Below, in pieces: positions 7,555 to 14,568 of a DNA stretch of 17,132 nucleotides. Under the pieces are notes generated by a model. The model searched no databases and was not told the origin of the DNA. It saw only the letters and a list, made by a program, of their open reading frames with translations. Made by a program: the position numbers and the translations under genes. Source of the DNA: Sphingomonadales bacterium UBA7473. GTDB lineage: Bacteria; Pseudomonadota; Alphaproteobacteria; Sphingomonadales; Sphingomonadaceae. Positions within the stretch are counted from its first letter, which is position 1. Every line of letters starts with the position of its first letter. The stretch covers positions 1-17,132 of the forward strand of contig DLOX01000052.1 in assembly GCA_002478575.1 (NCBI GenBank), in the 5' to 3' direction.

Positions 7555-8490
7555 ATGAAACTGATCACCGGCAATTCAAATTTGCCATTGGCACAGTCTA
7601 TCGCGGATTATTGCGGAGTTCCGCTGACGAAGGCTGTGGTCAAACGCTTTGCCGATCAGGAAATCTTCGTTGAAGTGCAGGAAAATGTGCGCGGCGAAGA
7701 TATGTTTGTGATCCAATCCACCAGCTATCCCACCAATGATAATTTGATGGAATTGCTGATCATGATCGATGCGCTGCGTCGCGCTTCGGCCAAGCGGATC
7801 ACTGCCGTCATTCCCTATTTCGGCTATGCACGGCAGGATCGGAAGCCCGGTCCGCGCACGCCCATTTCCGCCAAGCTGGTCGCGAATTTGATCACGACCG
7901 CTGGGGCCGATCGTGTGTTGTCAGTCGATTTGCACGCAGGCCAAATCCAAGGCTTTTTCGATATCCCAACCGACAATCTCTACGGCGCGCCGGTGATGGC
8001 CGCAGACATTATGGAGCGGCACGGCGACAAGAATATCATGGTGGTCTCGCCAGATGTCGGCGGCGTGGTGCGTGCACGGGCGCTTGCCAAGCGGCTTGAT
8101 GATGCGCCGCTCGCGATTGTCGATAAGCGCCGGGAACGGGCTGGCGTGTCTGAAGTGATGAACATCATTGGCGATGTGAAGGATCGCTTCTGCATCTTGA
8201 TCGACGATATTGTCGATTCGGCAGGCACGCTGTGCAATGCAGCGGGGGCGCTGAAAGATGCAGGCGCTTCGGATGTTGCAGCCTATATAACCCACGGGGT
8301 CATGTCCGGCGAAGCAGTGGCAAGGGTTGAGAAGTCGGCTCTGCGCAAGCTGGTGATCACAGACTCAATCCTGCCGACCGAAAGCGTTGCCAATTCCAGC
8401 AAGATCCGCATCCTGCCCATCGCCCCGCTGGTTGGCGAAGCGATCAATCGCATTTCGGACGAAAGTTCGGTGTCGTCCCTGTTTGACTAG
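7555..8490 (+). CDS. prs: Ribose-phosphate pyrophosphokinase (PRPP synthetase)
   Basis: The 311-residue class I PRPP synthetase transfers pyrophosphate from ATP to ribose 5-phosphate, supplying purine, pyrimidine, histidine, tryptophan and NAD synthesis. Recognisable segments are [20 protein letters not shown] near the N terminus, [10 protein letters not shown] (ATP/flexible region), [12 protein letters not shown], and the PRPP-binding loop DDIVDSAGT at residues 217-225. The length matches the usual 310-320. ATG 7555 is preceded by a GGGGATGGGAAG purine tract. It follows phbB by 68 bp. Its product PRPP is the first substrate of histidine synthesis, and a HisN-type phosphatase lies two genes downstream; the proximity is suggestive but not proof of a shared operon. 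Confidence 0.97.
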   Translation: MKLITGNSNLPLAQSIADYCGVPLTKAVVKRFADQEIFVEVQENVRGEDMFVIQSTSYPTNDNLMELLIMIDALRRASAKRITAVIPYFGYARQDRKPGPRTPISAKLVANLITTAGADRVLSVDLHAGQIQGFFDIPTDNLYGAPVMAADIMERHGDKNIMVVSPDVGGVVRARALAKRLDDAPLAIVDKRRERAGVSEVMNIIGDVKDRFCILIDDIVDSAGTLCNAAGALKDAGASDVAAYITHGVMSGEAVARVEKSALRKLVITDSILPTESVANSSKIRILPIAPLVGEAINRISDESSVSSLFD

Positions 8491-8497
8491 TGTCATG

Positions 8498-8530
8498 TCC
8501 CACATTTCCATGAATTTCGAAAATGTGGGA
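8498..8530 (+). other. Hairpin after prs, overlapping the upstream possible start of the GST gene
   Basis: TCCCACATTT (8498-8507) and AAATGTGGGA (8521-8530) form a perfect 10-bp stem with a 13-nt loop, starting 7 bp after the prs stop. No T-run follows, so it is not a standard intrinsic terminator. ATG 8523 would lie in the 3' arm, which argues for translation from ATG 8541 or for structural control of initiation. Confidence 0.5.
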
Positions 8531-8540
8531 AACGCCTGAG

Positions 8541-9179
8541 ATGCTCCCCATCCTCTACAGCTTTCGCCGTTGCCCCTATGCGATGCGGGCGCGGTTGGCT
8601 TTGGTGGTTGCGGGGTGTGAAGTTGAGCTGCGTGAAGTGTCGCTGAAAGCGAAGCCTGCGCACATGTTGGCCGCGTCGCCCAAAGGCACGGTTCCGGTGC
8701 AGGTTTTGCCAGATGGCTCCGTCATCGATGAAAGCCTCGATATCATGCGCTGGGCTTTGGCAAAGCGTGATCCACACGGCTGGCTGACACATGATGGGGA
8801 AGAGGCAGCTGCCCTTATCGCCCGCAATGATGGCCCGTTCAAACAAGCGCTTGACCGCACGAAATATCCCACGCGCTATCCTGACGAGGATGTCACTGGT
8901 GCGAGAGCCGAAGCATTGACGATATTGAGGGACCTCGACCAAAGGCTGGTTGGGCAGTCTTATTTGTTGGGAGATAATCCCTCGCTCGCGGATGCTGCCT
9001 TATTCCCCTTCGTCCGCCAATTTGCTCAAATAGACAGGGCTCAATTTGAAGCGGAGGCGTTACAGCATCTTCTCAAATGGCTCCTTCGTTGGGAACAAGG
9101 CTCAATCTTTGAAACTGTGATGTTCCGCACAGCAAATTGGGCTTTGGGCGATGAAGCGATTGTCTGGCCTCAAAAGTGA
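8541..9179 (+). CDS. Glutathione S-transferase-like protein
   Basis: The 212-residue product has the two-domain GST fold. The N-terminal thioredoxin-like domain (about residues 3-75) starts PILYSFRRCPYAMRARLAL, with a CPYA active-site-like motif at Cys11, then GTVPVQVLPDG with the cis-Pro, and IDESLDIMRW. The helical C-terminal domain contains LLGDNPSLADAALFPFVRQF. The cysteine suggests thiol transfer or glutaredoxin-like chemistry rather than classical Tyr/Ser GST conjugation, but the substrate is unknown. ATG 8541 is chosen because relatives begin only a few residues before ILYSFRR, and the in-frame ATG 8523 is buried in a hairpin and has no ribosome site. A six-residue longer protein from 8523 remains possible. 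Confidence 0.85.
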   Translation: MLPILYSFRRCPYAMRARLALVVAGCEVELREVSLKAKPAHMLAASPKGTVPVQVLPDGSVIDESLDIMRWALAKRDPHGWLTHDGEEAAALIARNDGPFKQALDRTKYPTRYPDEDVTGARAEALTILRDLDQRLVGQSYLLGDNPSLADAALFPFVRQFAQIDRAQFEAEALQHLLKWLLRWEQGSIFETVMFRTANWALGDEAIVWPQK

Positions 9180-9233
9180 CAATCTAATCGAATCAGGCTT
9201 GCACATGGGCGCACAAATAAGCAGGACGGTCGC

Positions 9234-10022
9234 ATGTCAGTTTCCGCGTATGATGTTCAACTGATTAACCGCTTGGCCGATGCGGCTGGTGATGCGATCC
9301 GCCCCTATTACCGCCAAGACTTTGGGCTCGAGACCAAGGGCGATGCAAGCCCCGTCACTTTGGCGGACCGCGCGGCGGAAACCGCGATCCGGGCGCTCCT
9401 CGAAGTGGAACGTCCTGATGATGGCATCATCGGTGAGGAGTTTGGCGCTGAACGCGAAGGCGCGTCTCGCCAATGGGTGATTGATCCGATTGATGGCACG
9501 ACAAGCTTTGTTGCGGGGCGGCCAATCTTTGGCACGTTGATCGCCTTGCTTGTTGAGGGCTGGCCAGTGCTGGGATTGATCGATCAGCCGATCCTGAAAG
9601 AGCGGTGGGTTGGCGCAGCTGGCCTCGGCACGACCTTCAACGGCAAAGCCATCAGAACGCGGGATTGCGCCGAACTGAAAGAAGCCATCTTAGCCACCAC
9701 CAGCCCCAATTGCTTCAGCGCGCATGAAGGCGAGCATTTCATGGCGCTAGCGGCGAAGACTGCACATCGGCGGCTGATCTGGGGCGGGGATTGTTATAAT
9801 TATGCGCTGCTCGCCAGTGGCCATGTCGATATTGTGGTTGAGGCCGGGCTGAAGCTTCATGACTTCGCGGCGCTGGTGCCGGTTGTCGAAGGCGCAGGCG
9901 GGCTGATGTGTGATTGGGCGGGCGAACCGCTGCACCAACGAAGCGAAGGCCATGTGATCGCTCTGGGCGATGCTGCGCGGCTGGAAGATGTCATTGAGGG
10001 GCTCGCTTGCCATCATGGCTGA
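9234..10022 (+). CDS. hisN: Inositol-monophosphatase family phosphatase, likely histidinol-phosphatase HisN
   Basis: The 262-residue product belongs to the metal-dependent, lithium-sensitive phosphatase superfamily. Metal ligands are visible: Glu68/Glu69 in GEEFG, Asp84 and Asp87 in DPIDGTTSF, and Asp210 in LKLHDFAALVPVVEGAGG. The GGDCYNYALLASGHVDIVVE stretch and the DxAALVPVVEGAGG ending are typical of HisN, which dephosphorylates L-histidinol phosphate, rather than of inositol monophosphatase or CysQ. Other his genes are not adjacent, which is common for hisN in alphaproteobacteria. ATG 9234 follows a 54-bp gap after the GST-like gene. Its end overlaps the first AraC-like gene by 8 bp, implying translational coupling. 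A different phosphomonoester substrate cannot be excluded. Confidence 0.82.
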   Translation: MSVSAYDVQLINRLADAAGDAIRPYYRQDFGLETKGDASPVTLADRAAETAIRALLEVERPDDGIIGEEFGAEREGASRQWVIDPIDGTTSFVAGRPIFGTLIALLVEGWPVLGLIDQPILKERWVGAAGLGTTFNGKAIRTRDCAELKEAILATTSPNCFSAHEGEHFMALAAKTAHRRLIWGGDCYNYALLASGHVDIVVEAGLKLHDFAALVPVVEGAGGLMCDWAGEPLHQRSEGHVIALGDAARLEDVIEGLACHHG

Positions 10023-10896
10023 AGTGATTGTGCGGTTTGCCATTCCGTCAGAACCGCTCCGACCTTTCATATCCACTTATTATGAGCTTGAGATTTGTGG
10101 TGAAGGCAGCGTTCAAGACATGCTGCATCCCGAATGGGCGAACATAAGGGTGCCGCTCAATCGCGGTTGGGAATTTGGCCTTTCACCAGAGGCCATGACG
10201 CCGCTTCCCGCTGCAATTGTGATGCAAGGCCCCACCAGCCGCGCCACTCACATAAAGGGTCCAAAAGGAATGAGCTTTGGCATCGGCATATTGCCGACGG
10301 GCTGGAGCATGTTGTTTCGGGCCGACGCCAGTTCCTATGCGGATCGGATTCGCCCTCTTTTCGACCTTTTAGGCGAAGAGGAGGCTGAGGCGTTGTTTGA
10401 TGCTATAACAGCTGAACCCAATCTCGAAGGCCGGGCCAAAGTGGCGGACGCTTGGATCATGGCGAAGCTCAATTCTGGCAAGCGCAAGCCCTTCGATGGT
10501 CAGGTTGAAAGCCTGTTCCAAGTCTTGATCGATCCGGCCAGTGCAACGGTTGAACAAATCACAGCAACCTTGGGTTTGCCTCAACATCAGCTGGTTCGGC
10601 TTTCAAGAAGGGGATTTGGATTTCCACCAAAGCTCTTACTTCGCCGCCAACGGTTCCTGCGGATGCTAGGCACCTTGCATGCGCGGCCCTATGAAGAATG
10701 GAATGACTTTCTTGATCCTCAATATGTCGATCAAAGTCATATGATCCGGGATTTCAATCGTTTTCTCGGCATGCCGCCCAGCCGTTATTTTCAGCAGCCC
10801 CGCGCGATTTTGGCCGCTGCTGCCAAGGCGAGAGCGGCGATGTTTGGTCAACCTTTGCAAGGCCTTCATCCAGCGAAGCCGAAAAATGCACGGTAA
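10015..10896 (+). CDS. AraC-family transcriptional regulator, first of a tandem triplet
   Basis: The 293-residue product has an N-terminal sensor-like domain (about residues 1-150) and a C-terminal AraC-type DNA-binding domain with two helix-turn-helix units. The first HTH centres on VEQITATLGLPQHQLVRLSR followed by GFGFPPKLLLRRQRFLRML; the second is DPQYVDQSHMIRDFNRFLG with the closing PSRYF. The N-terminal half shares its framework with the next two genes (PEW.NIR, W..G, QGP, FGIGILP), so the three are paralogues. The start is ATG 10015, overlapping hisN by 8 bp; the frame is open further upstream only inside hisN. No ligand can be inferred. It is probably a cytoplasmic DNA-binding protein expressed with hisN. 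Confidence 0.9.
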   Translation: MAEVIVRFAIPSEPLRPFISTYYELEICGEGSVQDMLHPEWANIRVPLNRGWEFGLSPEAMTPLPAAIVMQGPTSRATHIKGPKGMSFGIGILPTGWSMLFRADASSYADRIRPLFDLLGEEEAEALFDAITAEPNLEGRAKVADAWIMAKLNSGKRKPFDGQVESLFQVLIDPASATVEQITATLGLPQHQLVRLSRRGFGFPPKLLLRRQRFLRMLGTLHARPYEEWNDFLDPQYVDQSHMIRDFNRFLGMPPSRYFQQPRAILAAAAKARAAMFGQPLQGLHPAKPKNAR

Positions 10897-11833
10897 GCTC
10901 CCCGCCGAAGAAACGCTGCCTTGCACCTTTGAGGTTGGCCTCGCCGCGCCAGACTTGCAGCCTTACTTTTTGGGCTTTTGGGAAGCGACTGCCATTGGCG
11001 ATGAGCCTGTGAAGGAATTGCTCTTTCCCGAATGGTCCAACCTGCGGATCACTTTGTCAGGCGAATGGCATATTGGCCGCCTGGAAAGTGATATCAGCAC
11101 GCCAACGCTTGGGATTGCATTGCAAGGCGTGGCCAAGACGCCGCAATGGACATCCGGCAAAGGTGGAGCAGTGTTCAGTGTTGGCATCCTTCCCACTGCT
11201 GCGAAGCGCTTTTTTGGCGTGAATGCTGAGAAGGTTGCAGACAAGACAATCCCCCTTGCTGATCTGGTGGGGGGTCGCGCCAATATGTTTCGCGCTGATC
11301 TGCAAACCGCTCCTGACTTTCAGTCTCGCGTTGAGATTACAAATGCTTTTCTTTTGGGCTTGTTGGAAGAAACGCCGCCTGATCCCAATCATGACGCGCT
11401 GATCTCGATCCTTCAATCCATCAACCATCCGGACTGCACGACCGTTGCCGATATGGTGGATGCGACAGGCATATCCCAACCCGGGATGGCTCGGCTCACG
11501 CGAGCGAGCTTTGGTTTTACGCCCAAGGTCTTGCTTCAGCGCCAGCGCTTCTTGCGGATGGCCAGGTCAATGCACGGCTTAACGCCATCAAACTGGCGCG
11601 ACTTCATGGACCCGCAATATGTCGATCAAAGCCATATGATAAGGGACTTTAAGCGCTTCATTGGTCTGTCCCCCACCCGCTATTTCGCGCTCAAACGCCC
11701 CTTCGTTCAAGCAGCGCGTCGGCAGATTATCGCCAAGATGATGGGCGAAGGCGCGGATCATTTCCGGATGGAGGAGGGGCGGCTGCAATATGTGAATGTC
11801 CCGGGTGCTCCACCAAAGGTGGACGACGCGTAA
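10886..11833 (+). CDS. AraC-family transcriptional regulator, second of a tandem triplet
   Basis: The 315-residue product has the same two-part plan as its upstream paralogue. The N-terminal domain holds EPVKELLFPEWSNLRITL, ALQGVAK and FSVGILPTAAKRFF. The DNA-binding half holds TVADMVDATGISQPGMARLT, FGFTPKVLLQRQRFLRM and DPQYVDQSHMIRDFKRFIG, then SPTRYF. It has a roughly 35-residue C-terminal tail that the third copy lacks. The start is ATG 10886, overlapping the preceding gene by 11 bp; earlier in-frame codons lie within that gene. The longer N terminus (MHGKLPAEETLP) before the conserved part suggests a small start uncertainty. Function and ligand are unknown. Confidence 0.9.
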   Translation: MHGKLPAEETLPCTFEVGLAAPDLQPYFLGFWEATAIGDEPVKELLFPEWSNLRITLSGEWHIGRLESDISTPTLGIALQGVAKTPQWTSGKGGAVFSVGILPTAAKRFFGVNAEKVADKTIPLADLVGGRANMFRADLQTAPDFQSRVEITNAFLLGLLEETPPDPNHDALISILQSINHPDCTTVADMVDATGISQPGMARLTRASFGFTPKVLLQRQRFLRMARSMHGLTPSNWRDFMDPQYVDQSHMIRDFKRFIGLSPTRYFALKRPFVQAARRQIIAKMMGEGADHFRMEEGRLQYVNVPGAPPKVDDA

Positions 11834-12679
11834 ATGTCTAAAGTGAGTATGCGTTATGCGTTTCCCGATCCCCGGCTTTTCGATTTGGTCGCGGTCTATT
11901 TCGAAACAAGCGTCATCGGCGCGGAGCCAGTCGAAGACTTAATCCCGCCTGATATGGCCTCGATACGCTTGGCGTTGACGGGGCACTGGGAAGACGGACC
12001 CGCGGGCAGCGAAATCATAGATCGTGGCGATCAAGCGTTGGTTTATGGGCCGCTCAGCACGGCCCACTGGGTGCGCGGCTCCAATGGGTCTGGCTTTGCG
12101 ATTGGCCTGCACCCTTTGGCTTGGCCGGTTTGGATTGGGGACAAGGCGGATCGGCTGGTGGATGAAGCAAAGCCCTTGTCTGATTACTGGGGAGATCGAG
12201 GGGGTGAGCTTGCAACGGTCCTTCGCCAGTGCGCGACGTTTGAAGATCGGGTTGCGGCAACCAATGCTCTCCTCCTCGCTCGCCCTCGGCTGAACACGGA
12301 TCCAGAGCTTGCTCGCCTGATCATGGTGCTGCGAACCGCTTTGGCTGACCCGGATTGTTCAAGTGCAAAAGACTTGTCAGGCCGCACCGGCCTCAGCGCT
12401 TCGCGCTTGGCGAGGCTCACCAATGCAACCTTTGGCTTTACGCCGAAGCTGTTGATCTTGCGGGAACGGTTCCGCAGGATGCTCCATCGGGCCGATCTTC
12501 TCTCTTACGGCAAGTGGCGCGATTTCATTGACAGCCAATATGTTGATCAAAGCCATTTGATTCGCGATTTCCAGAGATTCTTAGGGTTGCCGCCCAGCCA
12601 GTATTTGGGTCTTGAGCGCCCCTTCGTGGCAGCGGCCTTTGCGGAGTTTCGACGTTTGGCAAGCGAAACGGGCCAATAA
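11834..12679 (+). CDS. AraC-family transcriptional regulator, third of a tandem triplet
   Basis: The 281-residue product starts immediately after the TAA of the second copy, with no intergenic base. Its N-terminal domain keeps the shared framework ([43 protein letters not shown]) but is the most divergent of the three: the PEW motif becomes PPDM and GILPT becomes GLHPL. The DNA-binding half is well kept: [38 protein letters not shown] and [19 protein letters not shown], with PSQYL. It is the last gene of the apparent hisN operon; the rpmI promoter region follows. Whether all three bind the same DNA sites or form mixed dimers is unknown. Confidence 0.9.
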   Translation: MSKVSMRYAFPDPRLFDLVAVYFETSVIGAEPVEDLIPPDMASIRLALTGHWEDGPAGSEIIDRGDQALVYGPLSTAHWVRGSNGSGFAIGLHPLAWPVWIGDKADRLVDEAKPLSDYWGDRGGELATVLRQCATFEDRVAATNALLLARPRLNTDPELARLIMVLRTALADPDCSSAKDLSGRTGLSASRLARLTNATFGFTPKLLILRERFRRMLHRADLLSYGKWRDFIDSQYVDQSHLIRDFQRFLGLPPSQYLGLERPFVAAAFAEFRRLASETGQ

Positions 12680-12692
12680 CGCCCGAATCATC

Positions 12693-12720
12693 TTGCTTTT
12701 TCTAAGCCATCCCCCTAACG
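12693..12720 (+). promoter_or_regulatory. Possible promoter for rpmI-rplT
   Basis: TTGCTT (12693-12698) and CTAACG (12715-12720) are separated by 16 bp, in the 130-bp gap between the AraC triplet and rpmI. The match to a housekeeping promoter is modest, and the placement is the main support. Confidence 0.3.
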
Positions 12721-12780
12721 CGCCCGCTTCGCAGATGATTGCTAAACGACCGGCCTGGCCAAACTGGCTGCCACGGCGGG

Positions 12781-12800
12781 TTCTGATCATCTCATCAGAA
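12781..12800 (+). promoter_or_regulatory. Leader hairpin directly before the rpmI ribosome binding site
   Basis: TTCTGAT (12781-12787) and ATCAGAA (12794-12800) form a perfect 7-bp stem with a 6-nt loop. The 3' arm abuts and slightly overlaps the AAGGAAG ribosome site of rpmI, so folding could hinder initiation. L35-L20 operons are autoregulated by L20 in several bacteria, but this hairpin is short and the link is inference. Confidence 0.35.
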
Positions 12801-12809
12801 AGGAAGAAA

Positions 12810-13013
12810 ATGCCAAAGATGAAGACCAAGAGCGGGGTGAAAAAGCGTTTCACCATGACCGCAACCGGCAAGTTGAAGCATGGGGTCGCTGGTAAGCGTC
12901 ACCGCCTCATCAGCCACAACAGCAAATATATCCGCACCAATCGTGGCACATCAGTGCTGTCCGATGCTGACACCCCTACGGTGAAGCGTTGGGCGCCTTA
13001 CGGCCTGAAATAG
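12810..13013 (+). CDS. rpmI: 50S ribosomal protein L35
   Basis: The 67-residue basic protein starts [20 protein letters not shown], the L35 signature, and has [19 protein letters not shown]. The start is ATG 12810 with AAGGAAG a few bases upstream; an open frame extends further up but is not family-like. rplT follows after 13 bp, the usual arrangement. infC, often the first gene of this operon, is absent, and an AraC-family gene sits upstream instead. Confidence 0.97.
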   Translation: MPKMKTKSGVKKRFTMTATGKLKHGVAGKRHRLISHNSKYIRTNRGTSVLSDADTPTVKRWAPYGLK

Positions 13014-13026
13014 GGGGTAAGAGACT

Positions 13027-13395
13027 ATGTCACGCATTAAACGCGGCGTAACCACGCACGCACGTCACAAGCGTATTCTTGAACGCGCCAAGGGCTATTA
13101 TGGTCGTCGTAAGAACACGATCCGTATCGCCATGCAGGCGGTCGAAAAGGCAGGCCAATATGCCTACCGCGACCGTAAGGCGAAGAAGCGCTCTTTCCGC
13201 GCAATCTGGATCCAGCGTATCAATGCTGCTGTCCGCATGGAAGGCCTGACCTATGGTCAGTTCATGCATGGGCTGAAGCTTGCCGGCGTTGAATTGGACC
13301 GCAAGGTTCTGGCCGACTTGGCGATGAACGAAGCTGCTTCGTTTAGCACCATTGTTGCGCAGGCGAAGGCGGCGCTTCCGGCTCAAGCAGCCTAA
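13027..13395 (+). CDS. rplT: 50S ribosomal protein L20
   Basis: The 122-residue product is L20, an early 23S rRNA-binding assembly protein and, in well-studied bacteria, the autogenous repressor of its own operon. [30 protein letters not shown], the strongly basic N-terminal extension, precedes the globular part with [13 protein letters not shown] and [21 protein letters not shown]. It starts 13 bp after rpmI with a GGGGGTAAGAG purine tract upstream. The length is normal, with a short Ala-rich C-terminal tail. A strong terminator follows before pheS. Confidence 0.98.
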   Translation: MSRIKRGVTTHARHKRILERAKGYYGRRKNTIRIAMQAVEKAGQYAYRDRKAKKRSFRAIWIQRINAAVRMEGLTYGQFMHGLKLAGVELDRKVLADLAMNEAASFSTIVAQAKAALPAQAA

Positions 13396-13417
13396 GCAAC
13401 CGATTTCGATTTATGCG

Positions 13418-13463
13418 CAAAAGGGCGTAAGCGGGTCAGCCGCTTGCGCCCTTTTGTTTGTTC
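13418..13463 (+). terminator. Intrinsic terminator between rplT and pheS
   Basis: Arms 13418-13434 and 13440-13456 pair over 17 positions, with one G-U wobble and a 5-nt loop. The arms end in AAAAGGGCG and CGCCCTTTT, and the T-rich stretch TTTTGTTTGTT follows to 13463. This is a textbook rho-independent shape and should end much of the ribosomal-protein transcript. Because pheS starts only 26 bp later, readthrough or an attenuation-type control of pheST is possible. Confidence 0.85.
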
Positions 13464-13488
13464 TCCGCTCGCAGTGACGGGAAAGCCA

Positions 13489-14568
13489 ATGACACTCGAA
13501 GCCCTTCAATCTGAAACCCTCGCCGCCATCGCGGCAGCTGATAGCCTTGATGCGCTTGAGGCGGTCCGCATTTCTGCGCTTGGCAAACAAGGCAGCATTT
13601 CTGCGTTGCTGAAAACCCTCGGCCAAATGTCGCCAGAGGAGCGGCAGGTTCAAGGGCCGATCATCAATGGTCTGCGCGAGGCGGTGACAGCGGACCTGGC
13701 GGCGCGGAAGGCCGAGATGGAGAGCGCAGCGCTCGATGCCAAGCTCGCAACCGAGCGGCTCGATATGACGCTCCCTGCGCCTGAGCGGCCCATGGGTTCG
13801 ATCCATCCCGTCAGTCAGGTGATGGATGAGCTTGCCGAAATCTTCGCTGACCTCGGCTTTGCAGTCGCTGAAGGGCCAGAGATTGAGGATGATTGGCATA
13901 ATTTCACGGCCCTGAACATTCCTGAAACGCATCCGGCACGCGCGATGCATGATACTTTCTATTTCCCCAACCAAATGGCGGTTGATGGAAAAGCCATGCT
14001 GCTGCGCACGCACACATCGCCGGTGCAAATCCGCACGATGATGAACCAAAAGCCACCCATTCGCATCATCGCGCCGGGCCGTGTCTATCGGTCTGACTCA
14101 GACGCGACTCACACGCCCATGTTCCATCAGATTGAAGGGCTTGTGATCGATAAGGGCATTCATTTGGGGCATCTCAAATGGACTCTGGAGACGTTCCTAA
14201 AGGCCTTCTTTGAACGCAATGATGTCGTACTGCGGCTGCGGCCAAGCTATTTCCCCTTCACTGAGCCTTCGGTTGAAGTGGACGTGGGCTATTCGCTGGT
14301 GAACGGCAAGCGGGTGATTGGCGGCAATGAAGGCTGGATGGAAGTGTTGGGGAGCGGCATGGTCCACCCCCGCGTCATCGCCAATTGCGGGCTTGATCCA
14401 CAAGAATATCAGGGCTTTGCCTTTGGCACAGGCGTTGATCGATTGGCGATGCTCAAATATGGCATGGATGATCTGCGCGCTTTCTTCGATGGCGATCTCC
14501 GCTGGCTCAAACATTATGGATTCTCGGCGCTTGATGTGCCGACGCTGAGCGCAGGAGTAGGCGCATGA
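13489..14568 (+). CDS. pheS: Phenylalanine--tRNA ligase alpha subunit
   Basis: The 359-residue product is the catalytic alpha subunit of the alpha2-beta2 class II synthetase that charges tRNA-Phe in the cytoplasm. The N-terminal part (about residues 1-85) is the helical, tRNA-contacting coiled-coil region. The core holds [38 protein letters not shown], the motif 2 [20 protein letters not shown], and the motif 3 [17 protein letters not shown] near the end. The start is ATG 13489 with GGGA about 6 nt upstream; the frame extends to 13444, but that stretch is part of the terminator. The stop overlaps the pheT start in ATGA, so the subunits are made together. Confidence 0.97.
   Translation: MTLEALQSETLAAIAAADSLDALEAVRISALGKQGSISALLKTLGQMSPEERQVQGPIINGLREAVTADLAARKAEMESAALDAKLATERLDMTLPAPERPMGSIHPVSQVMDELAEIFADLGFAVAEGPEIEDDWHNFTALNIPETHPARAMHDTFYFPNQMAVDGKAMLLRTHTSPVQIRTMMNQKPPIRIIAPGRVYRSDSDATHTPMFHQIEGLVIDKGIHLGHLKWTLETFLKAFFERNDVVLRLRPSYFPFTEPSVEVDVGYSLVNGKRVIGGNEGWMEVLGSGMVHPRVIANCGLDPQEYQGFAFGTGVDRLAMLKYGMDDLRAFFDGDLRWLKHYGFSALDVPTLSAGVGA

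Noticed and set aside
10015..12679. The AraC triplet as one broken gene or a frameshift series
   Set aside because: Each frame has its own start, complete N-terminal domain and both HTH units, so these are three full genes.
13413..13430. Mini reading frame M-R-K-R-A before pheS, considered as an attenuation leader peptide
   Set aside because: It has no phenylalanine codon and no ribosome site, and it is simply part of the terminator stem.
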